Source: Candidatus Yanofskybacteria bacterium RIFCSPHIGHO2_02_FULL_50_12 (GTDB taxonomy: Bacteria; Patescibacteriota; Minisyncoccia; 2-02-FULL-40-12; GWA2-44-9). From it: a DNA stretch of 9,075 nt. Of the stretch, positions 1 to 5,507 are shown in pieces (the first letter of the stretch is position 1; each line of letters starts with the position of its first letter). The notes under the pieces are model-generated. The model ran no database searches. It was given only the letters and a program-made list of their open reading frames with translations, and was not told where the DNA came from. The stretch is from NCBI GenBank assembly GCA_001794525.1, contig MGJZ01000006.1:27582-36656 (forward strand), given 5' to 3'. Both the position numbers and the translations under genes were made by a program.

Positions 1-11
1 CTTGGTCGGAG

Positions 12-986
12 TTAGGGACCGATGTACGCGTCGAGGCACGCATTCGGTGCACCCACTTTCTGCAGATCTTCGGAACGACGGTGCTGCCGGAATCGATCCA
101 GCAGTTCCTGGTCGCAGTCTGTCAATGCAGCAGCCACGCCGGGTGACTGGGCAGCGATATGCATCGTCCATTGTTCCCGCTCGTACTGCACCATAGCCTT
201 CTGTGCTACGATGCCGCCGAAAATGACAGCAATTATGCACGCCACAGCAGCTGTAATCTGCTTGAGGACCGCCAAAGCATTGTGCGCGTCCAGAAACTGG
301 TCGTGAATCGCGTTCCGTGCATAGAACGCCATCAGCGCCTGTTCCTTGGCCACTTTCAGCGTCCGCCGATCGGTGATCATCGAGGCAAGCACCTCGTCGA
401 ACCGATCAGTGTGTCCAGCGCTGTTCGGATTTTCCTGACTGCCCTTGAGATCGTGCTCGTAGTGTGGCCAGTAAAATCGCGAATAGGTTTCGGGGTCGAC
501 CCCAAACCGCCTCTTCATCTCGTCAACGATGTGCCGGTACTGCTCGGCGACCAGCACCTCACCCGCGATGCGCAGAGTGACCATGATCCGGAGATCCTGA
601 TCTTCCTGCGGCACCCGAACGAGCTGATACAGTCGCTTGATGACGCCACGAGTGCCACCAGAAGGACGGACATTGAGCGCTTCCTCGCGACTGACTCCCA
701 TCAGTTCAAGATCGTGGAGACGATCATCCTGATGGGTTGCACCGGCCTGCGGAATCTCATCCCGCAGAATTTCACGAACGACTTCCTTCGCCGATTCGCT
801 GGTGAGTCCAAGCTTCGCGACCTCATACCACTTCACGAATTCGCGAGCAATGAAGCCGATCTGTAGGAGATACCAGCGGAAGTCGCGATCGGTAAACCGA
901 TGGAGGACTTCGTAGATCCGGTGCTGGTGAAACCTGCGCCGGAGCTCGTCCTCGTATTCGCTGTACGCGTTCCAGAACTGATTCAT
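12..986 (-). CDS. Heme-oxygenase-like (possible di-iron) protein with C-terminal membrane helix
   Basis: 324 aa from the ATG at 986; TAA stop. The fold is inferred from the motif layout; function unknown. Residues 47-55 hold an E-rich helix (REFVKWYE). Around residues 72-91 an E...DE...H...H pattern leads into LELMGVSREE, as in TENA/PqqC/CADD-like proteins. Residues 138-157 hold AGEVLVAEQY, and residues 171-195 hold FYWPHYEHD followed after about a dozen residues by GHTDRFDE. Together these resemble the E/H/E/H-x3-D/H metal ligands of heme-oxygenase-like oxidases, with an insert before the last His. Unusually, one hydrophobic segment (about residues 243-266) follows the domain, then a tail of about 58 aa with two Cys. 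The start is chosen because a perfect promoter puts transcription near 1026 and a GAGG lies 8 nt before this ATG. ATG 1028 also has an AGGAG upstream, but that lies in the promoter and would not be transcribed. Divergent from the 84-aa gene. Alternative: an unrelated helical membrane protein. Confidence 0.6.
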   Translation of the reverse strand: MNQFWNAYSEYEDELRRRFHQHRIYEVLHRFTDRDFRWYLLQIGFIAREFVKWYEVAKLGLTSESAKEVVREILRDEIPQAGATHQDDRLHDLELMGVSREEALNVRPSGGTRGVIKRLYQLVRVPQEDQDLRIMVTLRIAGEVLVAEQYRHIVDEMKRRFGVDPETYSRFYWPHYEHDLKGSQENPNSAGHTDRFDEVLASMITDRRTLKVAKEQALMAFYARNAIHDQFLDAHNALAVLKQITAAVACIIAVIFGGIVAQKAMVQYEREQWTMHIAAQSPGVAAALTDCDQELLDRFRQHRRSEDLQKVGAPNACLDAYIGP

Positions 987-1032
987 CAGCGTGTCCTCAA
1001 AGTGAGTATTCAGTTTTACAAAGTACATCCTA

Positions 1033-1061
1033 ATTATACTCCTTTTTAAGACTCTTGTCAA
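1033..1061 (-). promoter_or_regulatory. Consensus sigma70-type promoter for the heme-oxygenase-like gene
   Basis: On the minus strand TTGACA (1061-1056) and TATAAT (1038-1033) are separated by exactly 17 bp. Both hexamers match the housekeeping consensus perfectly. The expected transcription start is near 1026, giving a leader of about 40 nt that contains a GAGG and then ATG 986. This is the strongest promoter in the window by sequence. Confidence 0.8.
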
Positions 1062-1083
1062 TCGGCGGAAGGTGTGGTATTTT
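1055..1083 (+). promoter_or_regulatory. Divergent promoter for the 84-aa gene, overlapping the minus-strand -35 box
   Basis: TTGTCA (1055-1060, 5/6 of consensus) and TATTTT (1078-1083, 4/6) are separated by 17 bp. The -35 box overlaps the minus-strand TTGACA by five of six bases, because TTGTCAA reads as a -35 on both strands. A start near 1090 would leave a leader of about 13 nt that still contains the GGAGG at 1092-1096. The -10 is weaker than its divergent partner. Confidence 0.55.
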
Positions 1084-1102
1084 ATGGCTCTGGAGGTTCT
1101 TT

Positions 1103-1357
1103 ATGAACCAATCAAACGAGTTTACCGTCGGTGATTGGGTCACTTGGAGAGACGATTGGAATCCCGATTGGGCACTCAAGCGAGAACACGCTATCAGAGA
1201 TTATGGCCATGGCCCATTTAGAGTCGAGGGTGTTCGACACGAATTCGTCGACATTCGACATTATTTTGGAGCAGAAGAGGGTGAGAGGATATCTCATCAA
1301 ACCGGCTTCGGTTCAGATTTCTTCAGAAAAGTCGATCCTCCACTCACGAAGAGCTAA
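1103..1357 (+). CDS. Small protein of unknown function, possibly SH3-like
   Basis: 84 aa from ATG 1103, with GGAGG six bases upstream; TAA stop. I do not recognise a named family. The protein is rich in aromatic and acidic residues. It opens with FTVGDWVTWRDDW, has GPFRVEGVRHE in the middle, and ends with a hydrophobic/aromatic run (GFGSDFFRKVDPP). The pattern VGDWV...GPFRVEGV...F is typical of small SH3-like beta barrels, but that is only a resemblance. There is no signal peptide or membrane segment, so it is probably cytosolic. It is the only plus-strand gene, is divergent from the heme-oxygenase-like gene and shares its promoter region, so co-regulation is plausible. Its last codons lie inside the following terminator stem. 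Confidence 0.7.
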   Translation: MNQSNEFTVGDWVTWRDDWNPDWALKREHAIRDYGHGPFRVEGVRHEFVDIRHYFGAEEGERISHQTGFGSDFFRKVDPPLTKS

Positions 1358-1380
1358 GAGCTCTTCGTGAGTTTTATTTT
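1342..1380 (+). terminator. Intrinsic terminator overlapping the 84-aa gene stop codon
   Basis: A perfect 14-bp stem (1342-1355 with 1359-1372) with a 3-nt AAG loop is followed by a T-rich tract ending near 1380. The TAA stop (1355-1357) lies at the loop. There is no A-tract on the left arm, so termination is expected only for plus-strand transcripts. Confidence 0.85.
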
Positions 1381-1440
1381 TAAAAAACTTTTCTTAAGCG
1401 AGGACTTGCTCGTTTGAACGAATTCGAATCCGCAGTTATT

Positions 1441-1619
1441 GTAGCGAGGTATGGGCTAATGCAGAGGCTTCGCAGTCCCGCCTGCCAGTCCGGGGCGGGA
1501 CTTGCCCCGAGCGGGCAGGGTTTGCGACGCCGTCGCAAGAGCGAGGGGCGAGTAGGAAGATAAAAGTCCCCGCTGGGGACTTTTATCTGTACTCTGCATT
1601 AGCCCATGCCGAGCGCTAC
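1441..1619. repeat. Nested inverted-repeat element downstream of ftsZ
   Basis: A perfect 16-bp inverted repeat (1451-1466 with 1592-1607) flanks about 125 bp. It extends outward through a 4/6-nt internal loop to a further 6-bp pair, GTAGCG (1441-1446) with CGCTAC (1614-1619), which overlaps the ftsZ TAG stop. Inside lie an 8-bp pair (1475-1482 with 1494-1501), a 7-bp hairpin (1522-1528 with 1532-1538) and the terminator hairpin at 1559-1587. With no direct repeat flanking the pair and no coding sequence inside, it is a non-coding structured element, or a MITE-like element if mobile. The rest of the 1381-1615 spacer holds nothing else I can name. Confidence 0.7.
1559..1587 (-). terminator. Bidirectional terminator hairpin after ftsZ
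   Basis: A perfect 13-bp stem (GATAAAAGTCCCC with its complement) and a 3-nt loop. The A-run and T-run in the arms supply a U-tract in both directions. It starts about 28 nt beyond the ftsZ stop and would end the division transcript while also blocking plus-strand readthrough. The stem is related to the one at 4796-4823. Confidence 0.8.
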
Positions 1620-2791
1620 TTATTCATCTTCCGCCGTATAAACGCCGGCACATCGAACATGTCGTCATTCACGGCGTCATCGACGAATTCTTTCACCGGT
1701 TGAGAAGTTGAAACAGAACCATTCGATTCAGACGCGGAAGCCGGCACAGTCGGCAAGATGGGCTTTTTAATATGTTCAAACAAACTGGGCGCATCGCCAA
1801 ACCCTGATGAGCTTGGCCGAATCGTGGTCGGCTGGCCATTGTTGAAACCGGTCGCAACCACGGTAATTTTAATCTCGCCTTTCTTGAGCTTGTCGTCCAG
1901 GACCGAGCCGAAAATGACCTTCGCTTCCGGATCGATGTGCTCGGTGATGATGCGGGCTGCTTCGTTGATCTCGGCCATCGCCATGTCGGCGCCGCCGGAG
2001 ACATTGAACAGCACGCCCTTGGCGCCGTCAATCGAAACTTCCAACAGCGGAGAATTGATGGCCATCTTGGCCGCTTCCACGGCCCGGTCGTCCCCGCTCG
2101 CCCGACCAATGCCCATTAATGCCGAGCCGGAGTTGGACATAATCGTGCGTACATCGGCAAAGTCCAAGTTGATGATGCCGGGGATGGTAATGAGATCGGA
2201 AATGCCCTGCACGCCCTGGCGGAGAATATCATCGACGATAGCGAATGATTCCAGGACCGGAGTCTTACGATCGATTATAGAAAGGAGTCGGTCGTTCGGA
2301 ATCGTGATGAGCGAATCGACGCGCTCGCGAAGATTGTGCCAGCCCGCATCCGCAATCTTGCCGCGCTGGATACCTTCGAAACTGAACGGTTTGGTCACCA
2401 CGCCTAAAGTGAGCGCGCCCGTCTCGCGGGCGATTTCCGCCACGATCGGCGCGGCGCCGGTACCGGTGCCGCCGCCCAAGCCAGTGGTGATGAAGACCAT
2501 ATCGGCACTTTTTAATGCCGCTCCGATTTCTTCTTTCGTGTCAACCGCCGCTTGGCGGCCGATGTCGGGATTCATGCCCGCGCCCAGGCCGCGGGTAAGA
2601 GATTTGCCGATGTGAATCTTAACCGGCGCGTTCGAAGCATGCAAAGCTTGCGCATCGGTATTCACCGCAATGAATTCCACGCCATGAATGCGGGCCTCGA
2701 TCATCCGCTGCAAAGCGTTGCAGCCGGCGCCGCCTACGCCGACGACTTTGATCCGGGCAAATGTTTCGAATGCGGGTTTAATTTGAGCCAT
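1616..2791 (-). CDS. ftsZ: Cell division protein FtsZ
   Basis: 391 aa, a usual FtsZ length. FtsZ is the tubulin-like GTPase that polymerises into the cytokinetic Z ring under the membrane. Visible features are the N-terminal nucleotide-binding start ([13 protein letters not shown], residues 14-26), the tubulin signature GGGTGTG (106-112), and the T7 loop NLDFADV (208-214) with catalytic Asp210 and Asp213. A low-complexity linker (about 320-378) follows. The C-terminal peptide DVPAFIRR (380-387) is the site that in other bacteria binds FtsA. The start at 2791 is preceded by AGGAG seven bases upstream; a longer reading to 2830 begins at a non-ATG codon and lacks family similarity. It follows ftsA by 85 nt, so the two are probably co-transcribed. 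TAG stop. Confidence 0.98.
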   Translation of the reverse strand: MAQIKPAFETFARIKVVGVGGAGCNALQRMIEARIHGVEFIAVNTDAQALHASNAPVKIHIGKSLTRGLGAGMNPDIGRQAAVDTKEEIGAALKSADMVFITTGLGGGTGTGAAPIVAEIARETGALTLGVVTKPFSFEGIQRGKIADAGWHNLRERVDSLITIPNDRLLSIIDRKTPVLESFAIVDDILRQGVQGISDLITIPGIINLDFADVRTIMSNSGSALMGIGRASGDDRAVEAAKMAINSPLLEVSIDGAKGVLFNVSGGADMAMAEINEAARIITEHIDPEAKVIFGSVLDDKLKKGEIKITVVATGFNNGQPTTIRPSSSGFGDAPSLFEHIKKPILPTVPASASESNGSVSTSQPVKEFVDDAVNDDMFDVPAFIRRKMNK

Positions 2792-2846
2792 GAGATATCT
2801 CCTATTATCACAAAAGAAATTCCAGCACAAGCAAAAGCCTCTTTTC

Positions 2847-2867
2847 TGTGGATAACCCTGTGGACAC
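2847..2867 (-). promoter_or_regulatory. Perfect DnaA box plus a degenerate second box in the ftsA-ftsZ spacer
   Basis: On the minus strand TTATCCACA (2855-2847) matches the DnaA box consensus exactly. A second site at 2867-2859 matches 7 of 9 bases, 12 nt away in the same orientation. They occupy the 85-bp spacer just upstream of ftsZ. DnaA binding is inference; the replication origin is not in this window. Confidence 0.45.
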
Positions 2868-2876
2868 CGTTTTTAA

Positions 2877-4124
2877 CTACGGTAAAAAGTTCTTCAGCCA
2901 ATCCAGAACTTTCGTGAAGACGCTTTCATCTGACCCCTGAAATGCCTGGTGTTTTGCGGTCGCGGTATTGATTTCCTGTTCCGCTGCCCAGAGAACCAAT
3001 CCGGTAGCAACCGCGTAGGAGGGGTCGCTCGCCGCATCCACGACTCCATCCATATGCAGAGGCCGGGCAATCTTCACTGGCAGGCGCAATGCCTCTTTGA
3101 GGAACGACAACAGCCCTGGCAGATTGGCGCCGCCGCCAGAAATTACAATGCCCGCTGGCAACATGCCGTTGCGGGGAACTTTTTTGAGTTCGGCGGCAAT
3201 CATCTCGATCAGTTCGCCGGCCCGTGCGTCCACCACGCGCACGAGTTGTTTTTTCGGCACCACGAAATTCTGTTCGCCCATCACGCTTGAGAGATCGATG
3301 TTCTCGCGCTTGCGCAAATCCAATTCATGCGAGGTGGCCGCATGTTCGATCTTCACCCGCTCGGCCACGTCCATCGAAGTGCGCAGGGCGACTGCAAGGT
3401 CGTTGGTAATATGTTTGGACCCAATCGGCAGGACCGCGCTATGCAATAGGTCGGCTTCTTCAAATACAGTCAGACTGGAGGTGCCGCCGCCGAAATCCAA
3501 ATGCATCACGCCGTACTCGCGCTGATTTTTGTCGAGCGACGAGAGCGAGGCGGCTAGAGGCGCGAACACCAAATCCGCCACTTCAATGCTATTTTCCTGA
3601 ACGCATTTTGCAATATTGCGCAGGTAAGGCGACAAGCCGTCGATTATTGAAACTTCGGCCTCCAGGCGCACGCCTTTCATGCCGAGAGGATTCTTGACCA
3701 CTTCGCTGCCATCCACGGTAAAGTTCCGGGGCAATACATGAATGATTTCCCGATTGGGCGGCAAGCTTACGACTGATGCGGCTTGAAGCACCCGATCAAT
3801 GTCGTTTTGGGAAATTTCATTGTCCGCTCGCGAGACGGCGATGACGCCTCGGGAAACCTGATTTTTGATATGCAGGCCGTTCACTGCCACGTAGGCTCGT
3901 TTAAGTTTGGTGCCGGCCATAGCTTCGGCCCGCTGGATCGCGGTGGCAAGATTGGCCACCGTCTCTTCCATATCCACGACCATACCGCGGCGCAAGCCAT
4001 GTGAAAGCGCCGAACCTACGCCGATCAATTCCGGCTTAGCCGAATCCCGCTCGACTTTTGCGATAACGACTTTGATCTCCGAGTTTCCAATATCGATGCC
4101 GGATAATAAGTATGGGCGAGCCAT
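2877..4124 (-). CDS. ftsA: Cell division protein FtsA
   Basis: 415 aa, a typical FtsA length. FtsA is the actin-like ATPase that tethers FtsZ filaments to the membrane and recruits later divisome proteins. Visible features are phosphate-binding loop 1 (GIDIGNSEIKVV, residues 9-20), the FtsA-specific 1C subdomain (about 85-165, including the EIIHVLPRNFTVDG stretch), phosphate loop 2 (LDFGGGTSSLTV, 209-220) and the adenosine motif (GIVISGGGANLPGL, 325-338). A short amphipathic C-terminal helix (FTKVLDWLKNFL, 403-414) fits the membrane-targeting sequence. A linker of about 15 polar residues precedes that helix. ATG 4124 is not preceded by any SD; the upstream 64 bp is almost pure A/T. It lies directly before ftsZ and so probably acts with it. 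TAG stop. Confidence 0.97.
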   Translation of the reverse strand: MARPYLLSGIDIGNSEIKVVIAKVERDSAKPELIGVGSALSHGLRRGMVVDMEETVANLATAIQRAEAMAGTKLKRAYVAVNGLHIKNQVSRGVIAVSRADNEISQNDIDRVLQAASVVSLPPNREIIHVLPRNFTVDGSEVVKNPLGMKGVRLEAEVSIIDGLSPYLRNIAKCVQENSIEVADLVFAPLAASLSSLDKNQREYGVMHLDFGGGTSSLTVFEEADLLHSAVLPIGSKHITNDLAVALRTSMDVAERVKIEHAATSHELDLRKRENIDLSSVMGEQNFVVPKKQLVRVVDARAGELIEMIAAELKKVPRNGMLPAGIVISGGGANLPGLLSFLKEALRLPVKIARPLHMDGVVDAASDPSYAVATGLVLWAAEQEINTATAKHQAFQGSDESVFTKVLDWLKNFLP

Positions 4125-4188
4125 AAAAGTTTAAAATGTAAAAATCAAAATTAAAAATTACTATGCAAAATTTTAAAATTTTTAACTG
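4125..4188. other. AT-rich ybeY-ftsA spacer
   Basis: 64 bp, nearly all A and T, with runs such as AAAATTTTAAAATTTTT. It contains no SD for ftsA and no terminator-like GC stem, so ybeY and ftsA may share a transcript or ftsA may have its own AT-rich promoter; I cannot fix hexamers with confidence. Confidence 0.5.
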
Positions 4189-4647
4189 TCATTTTTGCAC
4201 TTTGATATTTGCACTTTTTATTATTTCGTCCTCAAGATCGAACATCTCCGCCGCATCAGACTCCGATGTTTCATGATCGTAGCCGAGCAAATGCAATAGC
4301 CCATGCACAGCCAAGCGAGCCATCTCCTGGCTCGTCGGAATGCCCTGCTCATCCGCCTGCCGACGGGCGACTTCGAGGCAAATAAAAATATCTCCTAACG
4401 GCAGTATACCATGTTTTTCGAGTGCTTTCTCCTCGAGCGGAAAGGACAATGCGTCGGTCGGCTTGTCCTTGCCGCGGTGGGTGTTATTGAGCTCCTGACT
4501 CTTCTCCGCTTCGATCAATTGGAGACCAAGTTCCACGTTTTTTTCAGTTAATTTTAAGTGCGTCAGCGCACGTTCAAAAATGTTCTTAAAAAAACCCTCG
4601 GAAAATTCCTTATCCGATGTATGATTTTCAAACACGAGTTCAAGCAT
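4189..4647 (-). CDS. ybeY: Endoribonuclease YbeY (16S rRNA maturation factor)
   Basis: 152 aa, the normal YbeY length. YbeY is a zinc-dependent endoribonuclease implicated in 16S rRNA 3'-end maturation and ribosome quality control. The diagnostic zinc motif HGLLHLLGYDHE (residues 114-125) supplies the three His ligands, and TDALSFP (64-70) and GDIFIC (85-90) are the other conserved blocks. ATG 4647 has no SD; instead a promoter-like sequence is placed so that transcription would start at or next to the ATG. The C-terminal residues (SANIKVQK) are encoded by an AT-rich direct repeat and are probably not functional. This is the only gene here ending in TGA. Synteny with rpsU and yqeY fits a ribosome-related role. 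Confidence 0.95.
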   Translation of the reverse strand: MLELVFENHTSDKEFSEGFFKNIFERALTHLKLTEKNVELGLQLIEAEKSQELNNTHRGKDKPTDALSFPLEEKALEKHGILPLGDIFICLEVARRQADEQGIPTSQEMARLAVHGLLHLLGYDHETSESDAAEMFDLEDEIIKSANIKVQK

Positions 4648-4653
4648 GCCCAG

Positions 4654-4683
4654 ATACTACCACGCTATCCACCTAACATTCAA
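4654..4683 (-). promoter_or_regulatory. Candidate promoter giving a leaderless ybeY mRNA
   Basis: On the minus strand TTGAAT (4683-4678), an 18-bp spacer, then TAGTAT (4659-4654) preceded by TGG, an extended -10. The expected start, about 7 nt downstream, falls at position 4647, the A of the ybeY ATG. It lies after the yqeY terminator, so ybeY-ftsA-ftsZ needs a promoter here. Confidence 0.5.
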
Positions 4684-4737
4684 ACTAAGCGAGATGGGAT
4701 GTTGCCTGAAGACCTTTCGGAGCCGAGCGGGCACGGT

Positions 4738-4777
4738 GCCACTTATAAAATCAGCGTACGCTGATTTTATAAGTGGC
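4738..4777. repeat. 40-bp perfect palindrome
   Basis: Positions 4738-4757 are the exact reverse complement of 4758-4777, with no central spacer. As RNA it folds into a hairpin with AT-rich tracts in both arms (TTATAAAA and TTTTATAA), so it may also act as a terminator in either direction. It lies between the yqeY terminator and ybeY. The rest of the 192-bp yqeY-ybeY spacer holds the element linkers and the ybeY promoter. Confidence 0.9.
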
Positions 4778-4795
4778 GAGCAAGGCGAGTACGAA

Positions 4796-4823
4796 GATAA
4801 AACGCCCCTCGGGGCGTTTTATC
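4796..4823 (-). terminator. Bidirectional terminator hairpin after yqeY
   Basis: A perfect 13-bp stem (GATAAAACGCCCC with its complement) around a TC centre, with A/T runs giving a U-tract on either strand. It begins 16 nt beyond the yqeY TAG. It shares both flanks and its outer stem with the hairpin at 1559-1587, while two inner base pairs differ by paired changes. Confidence 0.8.
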
Positions 4824-4839
4824 TGTGTCTGCAAGTGCT

Positions 4840-5331
4840 CTATCGAGCGAGTTCTTCCTTTACAATGGCGCTGACCCGGCTGCCGTCAGCTTTGCCTTTG
4901 ACTTGCGGCATAACCGCGCCGATAACTTTACCCATATCTTTAGCTTCCGTAGCGCCCGTGTCGGCGATTGCTTTCTTTACGATCTCGCGAACCTGATCGT
5001 CCGACAACTGCTCGGGCAGATAGGCCATGAGCATGTCAGCTTCGGCTTTCTCCGCTTCAGCCAGTTCCGGTCGGCCGCCTTTTTTGAATTCGACAATCGA
5101 ATCCTTACGCCGCTTCACTTCAGATGCGATGACATCAATCATTTCATCTTCCGTAAGCTGGCTTTCCGTATCGAGCTGAGCCGGATCGTTAATGGTTTTT
5201 GAGAGCTTGGTCCGCTTCTCGATCTCTTTGTTCTTGATCGAAGTCATCACCATGCCGATCAGAGTACGTTTTACCGTGTCCCCTGATTTCAATGCCGTCT
5301 TCTGATCTTCTTTAAGTTGATCTCTGAGCAT
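4840..5331 (-). CDS. yqeY: YqeY-like protein (GatB/YqeY domain)
   Basis: 163 aa, slightly longer than the usual 147-150 aa. The family resembles the tRNA-binding tail of GatB, the amidotransferase subunit; its cellular role is not firmly known. Visible family blocks are the N-terminal helix (LRDQLKEDQKTALKSGD), TLIGMVMTSIKNKEIEKR (about residues 23-40), the charged helix with YLPEQLSDDQV (about 104-114), and the C-terminal MGKVIGAVMPQVKGKADGSRVSAIV (about 133-157). That C-terminal block is the family signature. ATG 5331 has no SD. It sits next to rpsU as in Bacillus and many other bacteria, separated here by a 176-bp structured spacer. TAG stop, followed closely by a strong terminator. Confidence 0.93.
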   Translation of the reverse strand: MLRDQLKEDQKTALKSGDTVKRTLIGMVMTSIKNKEIEKRTKLSKTINDPAQLDTESQLTEDEMIDVIASEVKRRKDSIVEFKKGGRPELAEAEKAEADMLMAYLPEQLSDDQVREIVKKAIADTGATEAKDMGKVIGAVMPQVKGKADGSRVSAIVKEELAR

Positions 5332-5386
5332 TTAAGTCAACGCGAGGTATTTGAATATCGAGGGGCTTCGAGGCCGGGTAGGCCGG

Positions 5387-5450
5387 CTCGGAGAAGGTTC
5401 CGATCGGCCGGCGGAGCCGTTGCCGATAATCGGAATCTCTGTAGACCGAG
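5387..5450 (-). ncRNA. Long imperfect hairpin in the rpsU-yqeY spacer (unnamed structure)
   Basis: Nested complementary segments form one 64-nt hairpin with 23 base pairs: 5387-5390 with 5447-5450, 5391-5394 with 5436-5439, 5398-5404 with 5429-5435, 5405-5408 with 5422-5425, and 5409-5412 with 5416-5419 around a 3-nt GGA loop. Small bulges separate the segments. It lies in the 5' region of yqeY, so it may be a leader structure, a processing site or a small RNA. No U-tract follows on the minus strand, which argues against a plain terminator. No known family is recognised. Confidence 0.45.
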
Positions 5451-5452
5451 CA

Positions 5453-5472
5453 AAAAATTCAGTAGAATTTTT
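5453..5472 (-). terminator. Weak AT-rich hairpin after rpsU
   Basis: An 8-bp stem (AAAAATTC with GAATTTTT) and a 4-nt loop, followed by T residues on the minus strand, 35 nt beyond the rpsU stop. The stem has few G:C pairs, so termination would be weak or partial, allowing some readthrough into yqeY. Confidence 0.4.
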
Positions 5473-5507
5473 ATGCGCACCCGAGATGTCGCAAGACCTC
5501 GCGTTAT

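Noticed and set aside
159..866. 235-aa open frame on the plus strand opposite the heme-oxygenase-like gene
   Set aside because: It lies wholly antisense to a gene with a consensus promoter and SD, and its sequence shows no family motif.
1758..2615. 285-aa open frame on the plus strand opposite ftsZ
   Set aside because: Antisense to a certain gene; a by-product of ftsZ codon usage.
2791..2818. Extended -10 (TGTGATAAT) just upstream of ftsZ
   Set aside because: A start from it would remove the AGGAG that best fits ftsZ translation, and no good -35 is at 16-18 bp.
5395..5425. T-loop-like GGTTCCGATC suggesting a tRNA
   Set aside because: No acceptor, D or anticodon arms fit around it; the bases are better explained by the long hairpin.
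1371..5507. DGR template or variable repeat in the spacers
   Set aside because: No long near-identical repeat pair differing at adenines and no lectin-like target gene end was seen; the spacers hold palindromes instead.
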